A DNA stretch of 64,000 bases from an uncultured Ferrovibrio sp. (lineage in GTDB: Bacteria; Pseudomonadota; Alphaproteobacteria; Ferrovibrionales; Ferrovibrionaceae), in assembly GCF_937960835.1 (NCBI RefSeq), contig NZ_CALGPC010000009.1, forward strand, positions 248,001 through 312,000. Reading direction: 5' to 3'. The translations under genes and the position numbers were made by a program. Positions 33,263 to 40,630 of this stretch are shown here, in pieces. Below the pieces are notes generated by a model. The model was not told the origin of the DNA and ran no database searches. It saw only the letters and a program-made list of their open reading frames with translations. The stretch's first letter is position 1. Every line of letters begins with the position of its first letter.

Positions 33263-34063
33263 ATGACCAGCAGCTTCGCCTCCCTCACCCGCATCGCCCG
33301 CTTCCCGGTCAAGGGCCTGTCCGCCCAGCCGCTTGAGCAGGCCCAGCTGACGCCCGATCAGCCGATTGCCGGCGACCGCCGCTTCGCGCTGGCGCATGGT
33401 GCCTCGGCCTTCGACCCGGCCCAGCCGCGCTGGGAGAAAAAAGCGAATTTCCTGACCTGGGTGCGCAATCCGAAAATTGCCGCGCTGCACTGCGCCTTTG
33501 ATCCGTCCGGCACCCGGATCACCGTAGCCGATCCGGAACCGGAAACCAGCGACGATGGCATCGACAATGCCGACCTGACGACGCCGGAAGGCCGTGCGGC
33601 CCTGGCGCGCCTGGTCGCTTTCCTGCTGGATGAGAAAGAAACACGCGGCAAGGTCGAGGTGGTTGAAGCGCCGGAAACCTGGTTCTCCGATGTGCCGCAG
33701 CCATTTCTCTCTATTCAGAACACCGCCTCGATAGCCGATCTCGGCAAGCATCTGGGTCCGACCCATGGCAACGCGCCGGTGGACTGGCGGCGCTTCCGTG
33801 CCAATCTGCTGATCGATGGCTTCCCCGCCTGGGCCGAACGCGACTGGATCGGCAAGCGCCTGCGGATCGGCGAGGCGGTGCTGCAGGTGGAAGAACTGAT
33901 CGGCCGCTGCGCCGCCACCCATGTGAACCCGGACACGGCGGAGGTCGATACCGATATCGTCGGCACCCTGCGCGCCCATTACGGCAGCCATCATTGCGGC
34001 GTCTATGCCCGCGTGGTGGCAGGCGGCATGATCCGGCTGAATGACCGCGTCAGCCTGGTCTGA
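33263..34063 (+). CDS. MOSC domain protein
   Basis: A 266-residue protein with an N-terminal MOSC beta-barrel start (LTRIARFPVKGLSAQPLE) and a C-terminal MOSC domain (RFRANLLIDGFPAWAERDWIG, shown as RFRANLLIDG and FPAWAERDW, then LIGRCAATHVNPDT with the conserved cysteine). MOSC proteins handle molybdenum cofactor-bound sulfur or reduce N-hydroxylated compounds. The link to the Mo-hydroxylase 10 kb away is only thematic. The start at ATG 33263 is preferred over a longer frame. Confidence 0.82.
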   Translation: MTSSFASLTRIARFPVKGLSAQPLEQAQLTPDQPIAGDRRFALAHGASAFDPAQPRWEKKANFLTWVRNPKIAALHCAFDPSGTRITVADPEPETSDDGIDNADLTTPEGRAALARLVAFLLDEKETRGKVEVVEAPETWFSDVPQPFLSIQNTASIADLGKHLGPTHGNAPVDWRRFRANLLIDGFPAWAERDWIGKRLRIGEAVLQVEELIGRCAATHVNPDTAEVDTDIVGTLRAHYGSHHCGVYARVVAGGMIRLNDRVSLV

Positions 34064-34082
34064 ACCATGATCCGTTGCAAGC

Positions 34083-34889
34083 ATGGCTAGCCGGCGCGCA
34101 TATTTCACGCGCGACGGCGTGCGCCTGTCTTACGTCGATTTTGGCGGCGATGACGATGCGCCGCTGCTGATCGCCCTGCATGGCCGCTCGGGCTCGGCGC
34201 GCAATTTCGCGCCGCTCGCGCAGAAACTGCGGCCCGACTGGCGCGTCATCGCGCTGGACCAGCGCGGCCATGGCTGGAGCGATCATGGCGAGGATCGCAG
34301 CCGCGAGGCCTTCATCGCCGATGCAGCAGTGCTGATCCGTTATCTTAACCGCGGCCCGGTGATGCTGCTCGGGCATTCGCTCGGCGGCGTGAATGCCTAT
34401 CAGCTTGCCGCACGTCATCCGGATCTCGTGCGCGCCCTGATCATTGAGGATATCGGCTGCCGCTTCGGCGAACCGGCGCCGGAGGAGTCCTGGCCCCTGC
34501 GCTGGGACACGCTGGATCAGTTCCTCGCCTTCATGCAAACCACGCCCATCGGCATGGACCGCCTGCTGCTCGACAGTCTCGTGGAATACGAGGATGGTTG
34601 GGGTTTCCGTTTCAGCGATGAGTGGTACAAGCCGGTGCGCGCCGCGTTGACCGGCGACTGGAGCGACGATTGGGCAGCGATCCGCTGTCCCATCCTGCTG
34701 CTGCATGGCAGCAAAAGCTGGGCGGTTACCCGCGAAGAGATCGACCGCATGGTGGCGCTCAATCCGCGGACCGAGCTGACCGTCTTCAAGGAGTGCGGCC
34801 ATACACCGCATGACGAGCAGCCCGATGCTTTTGCCACGCGGTTAAAGGCATTCCTGTTGCGCCACGCAGGCCCGCAAGAAATCGCGTAA
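34083..34889 (+). CDS. Alpha/beta hydrolase
   Basis: A 268-residue alpha/beta-hydrolase. The oxyanion HGRSGS, the nucleophile elbow GHSLGG (Ser in LLGHSLGGVN), the catalytic Asp after ILLLHGSKSW and the His in ECGHTPHDEQP are visible. The cap domain is short. Substrate unknown. It starts 17 bases after the MOSC gene on the same strand, so the two may be cotranscribed. Confidence 0.83.
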   Translation: MASRRAYFTRDGVRLSYVDFGGDDDAPLLIALHGRSGSARNFAPLAQKLRPDWRVIALDQRGHGWSDHGEDRSREAFIADAAVLIRYLNRGPVMLLGHSLGGVNAYQLAARHPDLVRALIIEDIGCRFGEPAPEESWPLRWDTLDQFLAFMQTTPIGMDRLLLDSLVEYEDGWGFRFSDEWYKPVRAALTGDWSDDWAAIRCPILLLHGSKSWAVTREEIDRMVALNPRTELTVFKECGHTPHDEQPDAFATRLKAFLLRHAGPQEIA

Positions 34890-34928
34890 TGGTCACAGCC
34901 TTGCCGTCTTCCCGCCCGATTTTGCGGG

Positions 34929-35279
34929 ATGATATCGGCCATGAACTCGCTCGCTTCCCTTCTCCTCATCGCCCTGCTGGCCGGCGCTGCTGCGCCGGTT
35001 CACGCTCAGGCCTCCCGTGCACAATTGCCAAATGAACTGCCCGGCGCACCGCCGGTCGGCTCGCTGTCGCTGTCGCAGATCATCATCAAGATCGAGGGTG
35101 AACCTGATTTCGCCTATATCGACGAGATCGACTGGGATCACGATGACGGGCTTTACGAGATCGAGTACCGCACCCGCGACGGCGGCAAGCGCGAAATGAA
35201 GATCGATCCGCGCACCGGCAAGGATCGCGCCTCGGCGATCAATAGCGGCAATCCCGCGCCCTCGCAGCGCGCCCAGTAA
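34929..35279 (+). CDS. Exported PepSY-domain protein
   Basis: A 116-residue small exported protein. Signal peptide to about residue 27 (LLLIALLAGAAAPVHAQ). The rest is one PepSY-like unit: SLSQIIIKIEGEPDF, then YIDEIDWDHDDGLYEIEYRTRDG, given here as WDHDDGLYEIEYRTRDG, and KMKIDPRTG-like (REMKIDPRTG). PepSY domains often inhibit periplasmic peptidases or shape membrane proteins. The ATG at 34929 or one at 34941 can start it. Confidence 0.75.
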   Translation: MISAMNSLASLLLIALLAGAAAPVHAQASRAQLPNELPGAPPVGSLSLSQIIIKIEGEPDFAYIDEIDWDHDDGLYEIEYRTRDGGKREMKIDPRTGKDRASAINSGNPAPSQRAQ

Positions 35280-35289
35280 TTTCTCTCTT

Positions 35290-35874
35290 TTACGCGATAG
35301 CCGTTTCCGGCTCCTGTTCGCTCGGCCATTCAGAGCGCAGCAGGGCGAAAAGATCGCAATCGCGCCACTGGCCGCGGACGAAGAAATTCTGCTTCAGCCG
35401 TCCCTCGCGCCGGAAGCCCAGTTTGGTCAGCACCATGTGGCTGCGGTCATTCTCCACATCGGCCAGCGCCGTGATGCGATGCAGGCCCAGCGTGGCAAAG
35501 CCATAGCGCAGGGCCGCCTGAACCGCTTCGGACGCATAGCCCTGCCGCCGCAGGCGGCCATCCAGCGAAAATCCGATATTGCCCTGCCGGTGCTCGGTGC
35601 TGGCGATGCTGAGCCGCACCATGCCGATGGCGCGCTGCATCTCGCGCTGCTCCACGGCGAAAACCCAGTCGCGGCCGCTTGGCGCCTCGGCATCGCGCAG
35701 CCGAGCCTCGATGAAGCGATGCACAAGCTCCGCATCCAGCTCCGGCCCCGGCAGAAAGCGCCAGAAATCCTCTTTGACCGCAAAGTCCTGAAAGGCCGCT
35801 TCATCCTCGGCACGAAACGGGCGCAGCAACAGCCGGGTTGTCTTCAGTGTGGGAAACAGATCGATGGCATTCAT
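35290..35874 (-). CDS. GNAT acetyltransferase, RimJ/RimL type
   Basis: A 194-residue N-acetyltransferase. LKTTRLLLRPFRAEDE is the RimJ-type start; the acetyl-CoA loop RRQGYASEAVQAAL and the C-terminal LADVENDRSHMVLTKLGFRREG are diagnostic. It overlaps the gene before it by ATGA, and is the last gene of a run on the minus strand that begins with DUF6489. Confidence 0.88.
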   Translation of the reverse strand: MNAIDLFPTLKTTRLLLRPFRAEDEAAFQDFAVKEDFWRFLPGPELDAELVHRFIEARLRDAEAPSGRDWVFAVEQREMQRAIGMVRLSIASTEHRQGNIGFSLDGRLRRQGYASEAVQAALRYGFATLGLHRITALADVENDRSHMVLTKLGFRREGRLKQNFFVRGQWRDCDLFALLRSEWPSEQEPETAIA

Positions 35875-36182
35875 GGTGCAAGCTCGGCAAAGGCGGGGGC
35901 ACCGCACAACATGTCGACCGGCGCGTCTGATCTGGCCAGCGGCATGACAAGGCCAACCCAGCCAATCCCCTCATGCCTGGCGCGGTTGAACCAGTGAAGA
36001 CAGCGGGCCCCGCGCGGGATCTCCATCCGGCTCGATATCCGAACGCGACAGCAACCGGTCGCCGAAACGCTTGCTCTCCCAGTAACCAGCCCATCGCGCA
36101 GCTTCGGCTCCGGCAGCGCCGCGATGTCCCAACTCGTCTCCAAAAATTCCATCTCGGGATTGCGGCGGTTATCGTCGGTCAT
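35871..36182 (-). CDS. Hypothetical protein between mnmE and GNAT
   Basis: A 103-residue protein not recognised. The N-terminus is polar (MTDDNRRNPEMEFLETSWD). Basic and cysteine residues are scattered (GCCRVRISSR), and the C-terminus has VDMLCGAPAFAELAP. The ATG has GGGAAG upstream inside the mnmE 3-prime end, is three bases after the mnmE stop, and the gene overlaps the GNAT gene by four bases. This packing supports a real gene. No function can be given. Confidence 0.55.
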   Translation of the reverse strand: MTDDNRRNPEMEFLETSWDIAALPEPKLRDGLVTGRASVSATGCCRVRISSRMEIPRGARCLHWFNRARHEGIGWVGLVMPLARSDAPVDMLCGAPAFAELAP

Positions 36183-36185
36183 CGC

Positions 36186-37523
36186 CTACTTCCCGATACA
36201 AAAATCCCGGAAGATCACATCCAGCAGGTCTTCCACGTCGATCCGGCCGGTGATGCGTCCCAAGGCCCGCGCCGCCAGCCGCACATCTTCAGCCGCGAGT
36301 TCTGCATCGACGCCCCCGGCCAGGAAGCGGTCGAGCGCGGCCACGCATTCAATGAGCGCTTCGCGATGGCGCGCGCGGGTCAAAGTCGCGCTGCCGGTCA
36401 GGCCGATGCGCGCAACTACCTCCTGCTCCAGCATGGCGAGCAGTTCCTTCATGCCCGCGCCGCTTTTGACCGATAGCGGCAGCACCGGCCGGCCGTTGAT
36501 CGCATAGCCTTGCGGCAGGCTGCCCGCATCGACCTTGTTGGCAACGACAATGGCGTTATCGTCGATCAGCGCCAGCGTCTCCGGCGGCAGGGCGCCCTGC
36601 AGCCGTGTCGCGTCCAGCACCACCAGCTTCAGATCGGCAGCCTCGGCGCGTTTGAGCGCACGCTTCACGCCTTCGCTTTCGATCTGGTCCGCCGTCTCGC
36701 GCAGGCCCGCCGTATCGGCCAGCAAAACAGGATAACCGCCCAGATCGAGATGCACTTCGATGATGTCGCGCGTGGTCCCCGGGATGTCCGACACGATCGC
36801 GGCCTCGCGTCTTGCCAGCGCATTCAGCAGCGACGACTTGCCCACATTCGGTGCGCCGAGAATCGCCACCATCAGACCGTCACGCAAACGCTCGCCGCGG
36901 CGGTTGTCGGCCAGATGGCCGGCAATCTCCTCGCGCAGGCGGGCAATCTGCGGCTTCACTTCTGCGGCTACGCCTTCCGGCAGGTCTTCGTCGGGAAAAT
37001 CGATATCGGCTTCCAGGTGCGCCAGCGCATGCACCAGCTTAGCACGCCAGCCTTCATACAGATCGGCCAAGGCGCCCTGCATCTGCCGCAGAGCCTGCTT
37101 GCGCTGCGCTTCCGTTTCGGCATTGATCAGATCACCCAGCGCCTCGGCCTGAGTCAGATCGAAGCGGCCATGCTCGAAAGCGCGGCGGCTGAACTCGCCG
37201 GGTTCGGCCAGACGCAGGCCGGGCAATTGCGCCAGCCGCTCGAACAAAGCCGCCAGCACGGCGCGGCCGCCATGCACATGCAATTCGGCGACATCCTCGC
37301 CGGTGAAGCTGTGCGGCCGCTCAAACCACAGCACCAGCGCCTCGTCGATCAGGGCGCCGTCAGCATCCTTCAGGCGGCGCAGACTGGCCACGCGCGGCTT
37401 CGGCACCTCGCGGCCGGTCAGCGCCAGCAGGGCCTCGGCGGCCTGCGGCCCGCTCAAGCGGATCACCGCAACGCCGGCACGTCCTGGTGCAGAAGACAAT
37501 GCGTAGATAGTTTGCGCCGTCAC
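36186..37523 (-). CDS. mnmE: tRNA modification GTPase MnmE
   Basis: A 445-residue GTPase partner of MnmG in wobble-uridine modification. N-terminal formyl-THF domain (ETIYALSS-like: TIYALSSAPGRAGVAVIRLSG in two parts TIYALSSAPG and RAGVAVIRLSG); G1 LGAPNVGKSSLLNAL, G2/G3 GTTRDIIE and DTAGLRET, G4 NKVD; and the C-terminal catalytic CIGK at the very end. The start is GTG with a weak site. It follows the ferredoxin-like gene by 13 bases. In most relatives mnmE and mnmG are adjacent; here they are 4 kb apart. Confidence 0.95.
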   Translation of the reverse strand: MTAQTIYALSSAPGRAGVAVIRLSGPQAAEALLALTGREVPKPRVASLRRLKDADGALIDEALVLWFERPHSFTGEDVAELHVHGGRAVLAALFERLAQLPGLRLAEPGEFSRRAFEHGRFDLTQAEALGDLINAETEAQRKQALRQMQGALADLYEGWRAKLVHALAHLEADIDFPDEDLPEGVAAEVKPQIARLREEIAGHLADNRRGERLRDGLMVAILGAPNVGKSSLLNALARREAAIVSDIPGTTRDIIEVHLDLGGYPVLLADTAGLRETADQIESEGVKRALKRAEAADLKLVVLDATRLQGALPPETLALIDDNAIVVANKVDAGSLPQGYAINGRPVLPLSVKSGAGMKELLAMLEQEVVARIGLTGSATLTRARHREALIECVAALDRFLAGGVDAELAAEDVRLAARALGRITGRIDVEDLLDVIFRDFCIGK

Positions 37524-37536
37524 ACGTTCTTCGCTG

Positions 37537-37914
37537 TCACTTCTTCTTGGCGGAATGATCCGGGCCGTCTTCGGGCTTGAGCATCAGGCGCTGCACGCGG
37601 CCGCCCTGCTTCACATGCACGTCGAGAATCTCATCGATATCGGCAAAGGTCTCGGCGCGGTACCACACGGCATCCGGATAGATCACGATGGTGGGCCCAA
37701 GTTCGCAGCGCTCCAGGCAGCCGGCATTGTTCACCCGCACGCCGTCTTCCAGGACCAGGCCCAGTTCCTTGGCCCGCGTCTTCATGTAGTTGCGCAGCTT
37801 CTCCGAGCCCTTGCGCGCGCAGGAGCCGCGCGGATGATTTTCCGGCCGCTCATTGGTGCAGACGAAGATATGGGCGCGGTAGAAGGATTTCGGGTCGCCG
37901 GGCAGAGATGTCAT
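37537..37914 (-). CDS. Thioredoxin-like 2Fe-2S ferredoxin
   Basis: A 125-residue (2Fe-2S) ferredoxin of the thioredoxin-like type. The cluster ligands are Cys19 (IFVCTNER), Cys32 (GSCARKG), Cys66 and Cys70 (NAGCLERCELGP). Often a free-standing ferredoxin of unknown partner. A lysine-rich tail ends it. It lies directly upstream of mnmE on the same strand and after the DUF6489 gene. Confidence 0.85.
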   Translation of the reverse strand: MTSLPGDPKSFYRAHIFVCTNERPENHPRGSCARKGSEKLRNYMKTRAKELGLVLEDGVRVNNAGCLERCELGPTIVIYPDAVWYRAETFADIDEILDVHVKQGGRVQRLMLKPEDGPDHSAKKK

Positions 37915-37947
37915 CGCGAATTACTTTCATGAAACCAGAACAAGATT

Positions 37948-38199
37948 CTACTTCTTCTTATCTGTGGCACCGCCGCCGGGGAACTGGCTGAAGAAGAATT
38001 TCTGAATCTGTTCAAGGTTTTGCAGACCGAGCGGCGCCCAGGTCTTGAGCAGGGTTTCAGGATCCATGGCGTTCAGCGACCCCATGATGCGGTCCTGCAT
38101 CTGCTGCATGACTGCGCTTTGCAGGGGCTGCACATCGGGCAGGCCCAGGAAGCTGCGCGCTTCCTCTGGCGTGCAATCGATATTGACTGTTATCTTCAT
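37948..38199 (-). CDS. DUF6489 small protein
   Basis: An 83-residue protein with the start MKITVNIDCTPEEARSFLGLPDV, given as MKITVNIDCTPEEAR and FLGLPDVQPLQ, and a helix ending PLGLQNLEQIQKFFFSQF. It matches DUF6489 in length and motifs. Glycine/lysine tail. It lies upstream of the ferredoxin and mnmE genes with about 33 bases between. Function unknown. Confidence 0.78.
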   Translation of the reverse strand: MKITVNIDCTPEEARSFLGLPDVQPLQSAVMQQMQDRIMGSLNAMDPETLLKTWAPLGLQNLEQIQKFFFSQFPGGGATDKKK

Positions 38200-38256
38200 C
38201 GCCGCACCTTAGGTTCGAGTGAAACGCCGAAAGCAGAAGCGGGACAAATACCTAGC

Positions 38257-40335
38257 ATGGCCGCAGACCCCTTGTCAGGGACCAAGCAGATCGATCTGAA
38301 CCGGAATAATCTCGACCGGGCAGCCTCGCCTTATCTGCAGCAGCATCGCGACAACCCGGTGCATTGGCAGGTCTGGGGGCCCGAGGTCCTGGCGGCCGCC
38401 CAGGCGCTGGACAAGCCTATCCTGCTCTCCATCGGCTATGCCGCCTGCCACTGGTGCCACGTGATGGCCCATGAAAGCTTCGAGAATCCCGAAATTGCCG
38501 CGGTGATGAACGAGCTGTTCGTCAATATCAAGGTCGACCGCGAGGAACGGCCGGATATCGACGCCATCTACATGAACGCGCTGCATCTCCTGGGCGAGCA
38601 GGGCGGCTGGCCGCTGACCATGTTTTTGACGCCCAAGGGCGAGCCCTTCTGGGGCGGCACCTATTTCCCGGCCGAGCCCCGCTATGGCCGGCCCGGCTTC
38701 GTCGAGGTTCTGAACAAGGTCTCGGAGGCCTATCACCAGAACAAGAAGGCGGTGGCGCAGAATGTGAAGATGCTGGTCGGCGGCCTGCGCGAGCTGGCCA
38801 GGCCCCAATCGCGCGACCGCCTGATGCTGAGCAACGAGGTGCTCGATCAGATCGCCGCTCAGCTGCTCACCCATGTCGACCCGCAGCATGGCGGCATCGG
38901 CGGCGCGCCCAAATTCCCGCAGACCGGATTGTTTGATCTGCTCTGGCGTGCCTATCTGCGCAGCGGCAATGTCGATTACGCCCAGGCGGTGACCAACACG
39001 ATCGCCCGCATGGCGCAGGGCGGCATCTACGATCATCTCGGCGGCGGCTTTGCCCGTTATTCCACCGATGCCGAATGGCTGGCGCCGCATTTCGAGAAAA
39101 TGCTCTACGACAATGCGCAGCTTCTCTCGCATATGGCGCTGATCGAGGCCGAGATCGACAATCCGCTGCTGCGCCAGCGCATCGAGGAAACCGTCGGCTG
39201 GCTGCTGCGCGAGATGGTCGCCAAAGGCGGCGCCTTTGCGGCCACGCAGGATGCGGATTCGGAAGGCGAAGAAGGCAAGTTCTACGTCTGGCAGAAGCGC
39301 GAGATCGAACAGATCCTCGGGCCGGAAGAGGCGGCGCTGTTCTGCGAGGCCTATGACGTCACCGATACCGGAAACTGGGAACACAAAACCATCCTGCGGC
39401 GCAGCCTGACGCCGGAATTGCGCGACGAGGCCACAGAGGAGCGGCTCGCTGCCGCGCGCGTCAAGCTGTTTGCGGCGCGAGAACAGCGCATCAAGCCGGG
39501 CTGGGACGACAAGGTGCTGGCCGACTGGAACGGCCTGATGATCGCAGCCCTGGCCGATCTCAGCCGCCAATACGGCAAGCCGGACTGGCTCGCGGCGGCT
39601 GAGCGCGCCTATGGTTTCATCACCAATACGATGGCGGTGGGCGATGCCAAGCTCGGCCATAGCTGGCGCGATGACAAGCTGATCTTCCCCGGCCTTGCCG
39701 ACGACTATGCCAACATGATGCGCGCCGCCATTGCGCTGTTTGAGGCGACCGGCAGCCCCGATTACCTCGATCAGGCGAAACGCTGGGGCGAGACCCTGGA
39801 GGCCGATTACCTTGATGCGGTGAACGGCGGCTATTTCCTCACCTCGAAGGAAGCCGAAAGCCTAGTGGCCCGCACGCGCAGCGCCGCCGACAACGCCACC
39901 CCTGCCGCCAACGGCACCCTGGTCGGCGTCTTCGCGCGGCTGTGGTATCTCACCGGCGAACTGCTCTGGCGCGAGCGCGCGCAGAACCTGATCGACGCCT
40001 TCGCCGGCGATGTCGCGCGCAACTTCTTCCCGATGGGCGCCTATCTGAACGGCTTCGACCTGTTCAGCAACGCCGTGCAGGTGGCGATCATCGGCCAGCG
40101 CGGCGAGGCGGCCACCGAGGCGCTGATCGATGCGGCCTACAAGGTCTCTTTGCCCAACCGCATCTTGCAGGTCACAGCACCCGGCGCCCTGCTGCCGGAA
40201 ACCCATCCGGCTTTTGGCAAGACGCAGGTGGACGGCAAACCCACGGCCTATGTCTGCATCGGGCCGACCTGCGGCCTGCCGGTGACAACGCCCGGCGAAT
40301 TGACAGCCGCGCTGAAGGCAACGCGTGCAGTCTGA
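38257..40335 (+). CDS. DUF255 thioredoxin-domain protein (YyaL/SSP411-like)
   Basis: A 692-residue two-domain protein. The N-terminal thioredoxin-like DUF255 domain has the CHWC redox motif (IGYAACHWCHVMAHESF) and LTPKGEPFWGGTYFP. The C-terminal region is an alpha/alpha barrel of the N-acylglucosamine epimerase type (GGGFARYSTDAEWLAPHFEK, shown as GGGFARYSTDA, and DADSEGEEGKFYVW). Function unproven. Its nearest upstream gene is on the other strand. The ATG at 38257 has a weak site; a longer frame was not preferred. Confidence 0.85.
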   Translation: MAADPLSGTKQIDLNRNNLDRAASPYLQQHRDNPVHWQVWGPEVLAAAQALDKPILLSIGYAACHWCHVMAHESFENPEIAAVMNELFVNIKVDREERPDIDAIYMNALHLLGEQGGWPLTMFLTPKGEPFWGGTYFPAEPRYGRPGFVEVLNKVSEAYHQNKKAVAQNVKMLVGGLRELARPQSRDRLMLSNEVLDQIAAQLLTHVDPQHGGIGGAPKFPQTGLFDLLWRAYLRSGNVDYAQAVTNTIARMAQGGIYDHLGGGFARYSTDAEWLAPHFEKMLYDNAQLLSHMALIEAEIDNPLLRQRIEETVGWLLREMVAKGGAFAATQDADSEGEEGKFYVWQKREIEQILGPEEAALFCEAYDVTDTGNWEHKTILRRSLTPELRDEATEERLAAARVKLFAAREQRIKPGWDDKVLADWNGLMIAALADLSRQYGKPDWLAAAERAYGFITNTMAVGDAKLGHSWRDDKLIFPGLADDYANMMRAAIALFEATGSPDYLDQAKRWGETLEADYLDAVNGGYFLTSKEAESLVARTRSAADNATPAANGTLVGVFARLWYLTGELLWRERAQNLIDAFAGDVARNFFPMGAYLNGFDLFSNAVQVAIIGQRGEAATEALIDAAYKVSLPNRILQVTAPGALLPETHPAFGKTQVDGKPTAYVCIGPTCGLPVTTPGELTAALKATRAV

Positions 40336-40630
40336 CGCGCGGTAACTTGCAGCTTTGACATTATGAGCCGGTAACTCTGCTCTGAACTTGCAGATCCGCT
40401 GTGACGCAACTGTGACAAAAGCGGCGCGGCAAGTGGGTATTCGGTTTTTAATCTCGGATTTCTGCGCCGCTCCCTGCAAGTTGGCCGCGAATTTCCGCGT
40501 TCCGGTTTCACCGCGTTTTGGTCAGGCGTGTCGCGTCAAGCTTTGCCGCTTGCGAACGATCCCCCCTTGCCCGGCGACAGCGATCCGCGGCGTTCAGCCA
40601 TATCAGCAACGAATCGCAAGGGCAGTTCCA
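40336..40630 (+). promoter_or_regulatory. Promoter and structured 5-prime leader of the RTX esterase
   Basis: A TTGACA at 40355 with a 17-base spacer to TGCTCT (weak -10) can drive the RTX gene, giving a leader of about 240 bases. The leader holds a 9-bp inverted repeat AACTTGCAG (40385-40393) / CTGCAAGTT (40474-40482) with a second pair GCGGCGC (40421-40427) / GCGCCGC (40464-40470) nested inside. A second copy of AACTTGCAG lies at 40344-40352. No known riboswitch motif was recognised. Confidence 0.35.
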
